Positions 38,735 to 41,151 of a DNA stretch of 41,151 nt are shown piece by piece (the first letter of the stretch is position 1; each line of letters opens with the position of its first letter). The stretch spans positions 1 through 41,151 of the forward strand of contig JBFLWG010000004.1 in NCBI GenBank assembly GCA_040757795.1, in the 5' to 3' direction. A program made the position numbers and the translations under genes. The notes beneath the pieces were generated by a model. It was not told the DNA's origin. It worked only from the letters and a program-made list of their open reading frames with translations, and made no database searches. Source of the stretch: DYTO01 sp040757795 (GTDB lineage: Archaea; Hadarchaeota; Hadarchaeia; Hadarchaeales; Hadarchaeaceae).

Positions 38735-40387
38735 ATGGCTGAGAACATTGCGGAAAAAATGTCTGAGGCGATGCGCGAGGTTTCGGTAGCGGAGTTTTTC
38801 GAGAAAAACAGGCACCTGTTGGGTTACGAGAACCCGACCAAGGCGCTGATAACGGTGGTAAAGGAGCTTTTGGACAACTCGTTGGACGCTGCCAACGAGG
38901 CCGGCATTTTGCCCACAATAAAGATAAACGTCGTGCCGATTTCAGAAGAAAAGTTCAAGGTCACCGTCAAAGACAACGGCCCCGGGATAAGGGAGGACAA
39001 GGTGCCGTACGCCTTCGGCAAGCTGCTTTACGGCAGCAAATTCTACCGGCTCCTCCAGTCGCGCGGGATTCAAGGGCTTGGCGGCCACGGCGCCGTGCTT
39101 TACTCGCAGCTAACGACAGGGCGGCCGGCGAAGATCACCACAAGCATCGGCAAGAAGACACATTATTTTGAGATGGTGATCAACGTCTCGGAAAACGAGC
39201 CGCAAATCCTCAGACACGACGTTTCAGAAAATCCCGAAGGCTGGCACGGCCTGAAAATAGAGCTGGAGCTGGAGGGCAGGTACGTGGAGGGCAAACAGTC
39301 CATGTTTGAGTACATAAAACAGACCCACATGGCCAACCCCTATTCGCAAATAACGTTTGACGGCCCGAATGGAAAATCAGTTTACAAAAGGCTGTTGAGC
39401 AAGATGCCGAGGCAGCCTAAGGAAATAAAGCCTCACCCTTACGGGGTGGAAATCGGTGTTTTCAGAAGGATGCTTGGCGCAACCAAAGCCAAGACAGCGA
39501 CGACTTTTCTCACGGAGGATTTTTCAAGGGTGGGGAAAAGGTCCGCGCTTCAGATCCTGAAAGCAGCAAAGGTGGAGCCAAAAAAGAAGCCGTCGGAGGT
39601 TTCGCACGAGGATTCGGAAAAAATACACAAGGCAATACAAAGCGTGAAGCTCATCGCCCCGCCGACAGACTGCCTGTCGCCTCTCGGGGAAAAGCTCTTG
39701 GAGGAGGGGTTGAGGAAAGACACGGGCGCGGAGTTCGTCGTCGCTGTCACAAGGCCGCCTAGCGTTTACCGAGGAAATCCATTTCTCGTCGAGGTGGCTA
39801 TGGGCTATGGGGGAACCCTTCCCACAGATCAAACGGCGCAGTTGTTCAGGTTCGCGAATAAAGTGCCGCTGTTGTACCACCAGTCGGACTGCGTCACAAC
39901 AGAGGCCGTGAAGGATGTCGACTTCAGGAGGTATGGATTCAGCCAGCCTTCGTCCTCGCTGCCCGCCGGCCCACTGGCGATACTGGTGCACTTCGCGTCG
40001 GTGTGGGTGCCTTTCACATCAGAGGGCAAGCAGGCGATAGCAAACTATCCGGAGATTTTGAGGGAAATCAAGCTGGCCCTGCAGGACGCAGGTAGGAAGC
40101 TGGGCTCGTATGTGAACCAAAAGGTCAGGCAGAAGCAGATGCAGCTAAGGAAGGAGCTGTTCGAAAAGTACCTGCCGGAGCTCGCCGATTCCTTGGCCAA
40201 GCTGACAGGAAAAAGCAAAGATAAAATCATCAGGGACCTGGAGAAGATAATGACTGAAAAGGATGTCCGGGGCGAGGAAAGGCCGGAGGAAGCTGAAAAA
40301 GAGGTCGAGGCCGTGAAAAAATCAGAGGAGGGAGAAATGGATGAAGACGTCGGACGCGAGGAAAAATCTGAAGAAGCTGGGCAATGA
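38735..40387 (+). CDS. top6B: DNA topoisomerase VI subunit B
   Basis: 550 residues from ATG 38735 (GTG 38726 is in frame). GHKL ATPase: KELLDNSLDAANEAG (N box), VKDNGPGIRED (G1), GSKFYRLLQSRGIQGLGGHGAVLYSQLT (lid/G2), then helix-two-turns-helix and transducer domains (DCLSPLGE, PFLVEVAMGYGG). Type IIB topoisomerase that relaxes and decatenates DNA with Top6A. It ends in a Glu-rich tail of about 45 residues, which overlaps the top6A start by 47 bp. A TTTATTAG box about 30 bp upstream is a likely TATA. Confidence 0.97.
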   Translation: MAENIAEKMSEAMREVSVAEFFEKNRHLLGYENPTKALITVVKELLDNSLDAANEAGILPTIKINVVPISEEKFKVTVKDNGPGIREDKVPYAFGKLLYGSKFYRLLQSRGIQGLGGHGAVLYSQLTTGRPAKITTSIGKKTHYFEMVINVSENEPQILRHDVSENPEGWHGLKIELELEGRYVEGKQSMFEYIKQTHMANPYSQITFDGPNGKSVYKRLLSKMPRQPKEIKPHPYGVEIGVFRRMLGATKAKTATTFLTEDFSRVGKRSALQILKAAKVEPKKKPSEVSHEDSEKIHKAIQSVKLIAPPTDCLSPLGEKLLEEGLRKDTGAEFVVAVTRPPSVYRGNPFLVEVAMGYGGTLPTDQTAQLFRFANKVPLLYHQSDCVTTEAVKDVDFRRYGFSQPSSSLPAGPLAILVHFASVWVPFTSEGKQAIANYPEILREIKLALQDAGRKLGSYVNQKVRQKQMQLRKELFEKYLPELADSLAKLTGKSKDKIIRDLEKIMTEKDVRGEERPEEAEKEVEAVKKSEEGEMDEDVGREEKSEEAGQ

Positions 40388-41151
40388 CGTGGTCGAGCAG
40401 ATAGAGCAAAAACAAAATCCGGCCCTGGACGTGCCGATAAGGTCGCTGTCAAACATCAAGTTCAACCAGGAGACCAAAAGGATAGAGATGGGGCAGGCGG
40501 TGGCCAAGCGCTATTTTTTCAACATCGCCCACGTGAAGAAATTCACCCAGACGGTAGAAGTGGCCGCCTTGAGCAAGGAGCTGCTGGACGTTAACAAGCA
40601 CCTGAGCCTCAGGGAAGCCTACTACAGGATGAAAAGGACGCTGCCAAACTCGAACATAAACATCGTGGACGACCAGGTTGAGTCGAACCAAGCGATAGAA
40701 GACCTTGAGCTCATAGCGGACGCCTCAAGGGAGCAGTTGCACGTGAACGCGAACAAGATGGGCTCCGTCGCCGGCAACGTTGTCATCGAGGACAAAGGCG
40801 ACCTTGTCGATTGGAGCAAGCTCGGCTCAGGGGGGTGGGCCATCCCGAGCAATGTTGAGGAGATACTTTTCAAAAAGGTGAAGGCAAAGTTCGTAATTTA
40901 CATGGAAAAGGCGGCGGAGTGGGAGAGGCTTCACGAGGACCGCGTCTGGGAGAAGCTGAACTGCCTGATAATGAGTTCCCAGGGGCAGGCAACAAGGGGC
41001 GTCAGGAGGCTTCTGCAGCGGCTACACCTGGAGCACAAGCTGCCGATTTATGTGCTGGTGGACGGCGACCCTTGGGGGATTTACATTTACTCTGTCCTGA
41101 AATTCGGCTCGATAGGGCTCGCCCACATCTCCGAGAGACTGGCCATCCCCG
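40341..41151 (+). CDS. top6A: DNA topoisomerase VI subunit A (3' end outside window)
   Basis: ATG at 40341, six bases after GAGGGAG, inside the top6B tail; 270 codons visible, open to the window edge. Spo11/Top6A family: a winged helix with LSLREAYYRMKR carrying the catalytic tyrosine, then the TOPRIM domain with Glu in IYMEKAAEWERL and VLVDGDPWGIYIY providing the metal-binding Asp pair. Makes the transient double-strand break; co-translated with subunit B. Confidence 0.96.
   Translation, partial: MKTSDARKNLKKLGNDVVEQIEQKQNPALDVPIRSLSNIKFNQETKRIEMGQAVAKRYFFNIAHVKKFTQTVEVAALSKELLDVNKHLSLREAYYRMKRTLPNSNINIVDDQVESNQAIEDLELIADASREQLHVNANKMGSVAGNVVIEDKGDLVDWSKLGSGGWAIPSNVEEILFKKVKAKFVIYMEKAAEWERLHEDRVWEKLNCLIMSSQGQATRGVRRLLQRLHLEHKLPIYVLVDGDPWGIYIYSVLKFGSIGLAHISERLAIP

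Noticed and set aside
1..41151. CRISPR arrays, insertion sequences, integrase attachment sites
   Set aside because: No regularly spaced repeats, transposase or integrase genes, or tRNA-flanking direct repeats were seen; the tRNA-Cys 3' end is not repeated nearby.

Overview
The window is archaeal. It carries an MCM helicase translationally coupled to a GINS subunit, a DNA topoisomerase VI operon, deoxyhypusine synthase, archaeal-type TyrRS, Ogg2-type glycosylase, a DUF1931-like histone-fold protein, a PGF-pre-PGF surface protein, SWIM and COG2522-like proteins, TATA/BRE promoters and several apparently leaderless genes. The cytosolic sulfhydrogenase-type NiFe hydrogenase, a tungsten-type aldehyde ferredoxin oxidoreductase and glutamate dehydrogenase suggest an anaerobic, probably thermophilic, non-methanogenic-looking euryarchaeal lineage (Hadarchaeota/Theionarchaea-like is a guess, not shown). 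Most genes are intact and ordinary for such a genome; there is no CRISPR array, rRNA or transposase.

Layout. 1-2411 (minus): end-clipped GINS gene and mcm. 2725-7007 (minus): glyA, thrC, hom, an ACT-domain protein and a 42-residue Cys-rich protein, i.e. homoserine to threonine and glycine/one-carbon metabolism. 7191-7471: a compact GC-rich stretch with its own BRE/TATA and complementary ends, read here as an unidentified structured RNA; a 36-residue basic ORF follows. 7699-9249 (minus): Ogg2 glycosylase and a primase-small-subunit-like protein that lacks the catalytic aspartates. 9432-13237 (plus): LAGLIDADG protein, STAND ATPase, tyrS, MinD-like ATPase. 13489-14879 (plus): Pro/Glu-rich membrane-anchored surface protein and two tiny proteins. 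14992-16570 (plus): Thi4 with Cys in the sulfur-donor position, and an archaemetzincin-like protein with a broken catalytic motif. 16577-18317 (minus): secreted LamG/Ig-like protein and a winged helix. 18411-20057: ThiI-like PP-loop protein, tRNA-Cys, free-standing ThrRS editing domain, and a COG2522-like regulator, linked by two copies of a 15-bp palindromic site. 20058-26395: ksgA, SWIM protein, endonuclease III, membrane protein, Ski2/HelY-like helicase, HD hydrolase, deoxyhypusine synthase, EF-Tu domain-2-like protein. 26392-29063: MinD/wHTH/PGF-pre-PGF trio and a wHTH regulator. 29077-33079 (minus): hydBGDA hydrogenase, with a SurR-consensus match in the promoter. 33166-41151: histone-fold protein, panB, an aldehyde ferredoxin oxidoreductase fused to 3-hexulose-6-phosphate synthase, glutamate dehydrogenase, a flavodoxin without a canonical start codon, and the top6B-top6A operon running off the end.

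Most notable: (1) the AOR-HPS fusion, which would couple release or capture of formaldehyde to its ferredoxin-linked oxidation in one polypeptide; (2) an exact 23-bp element upstream of mcm and of the primase-like gene, with a shorter core near topoisomerase VI, suggesting shared control of replication genes; (3) the unidentified ~280-nt RNA; (4) three proteins whose diagnostic catalytic or ligand residues are changed (primase-like, archaemetzincin-like, endonuclease III) plus a Thi4 with the less expected archaeal active-site residue. All calls rest on reading the sequence; no database search was run.
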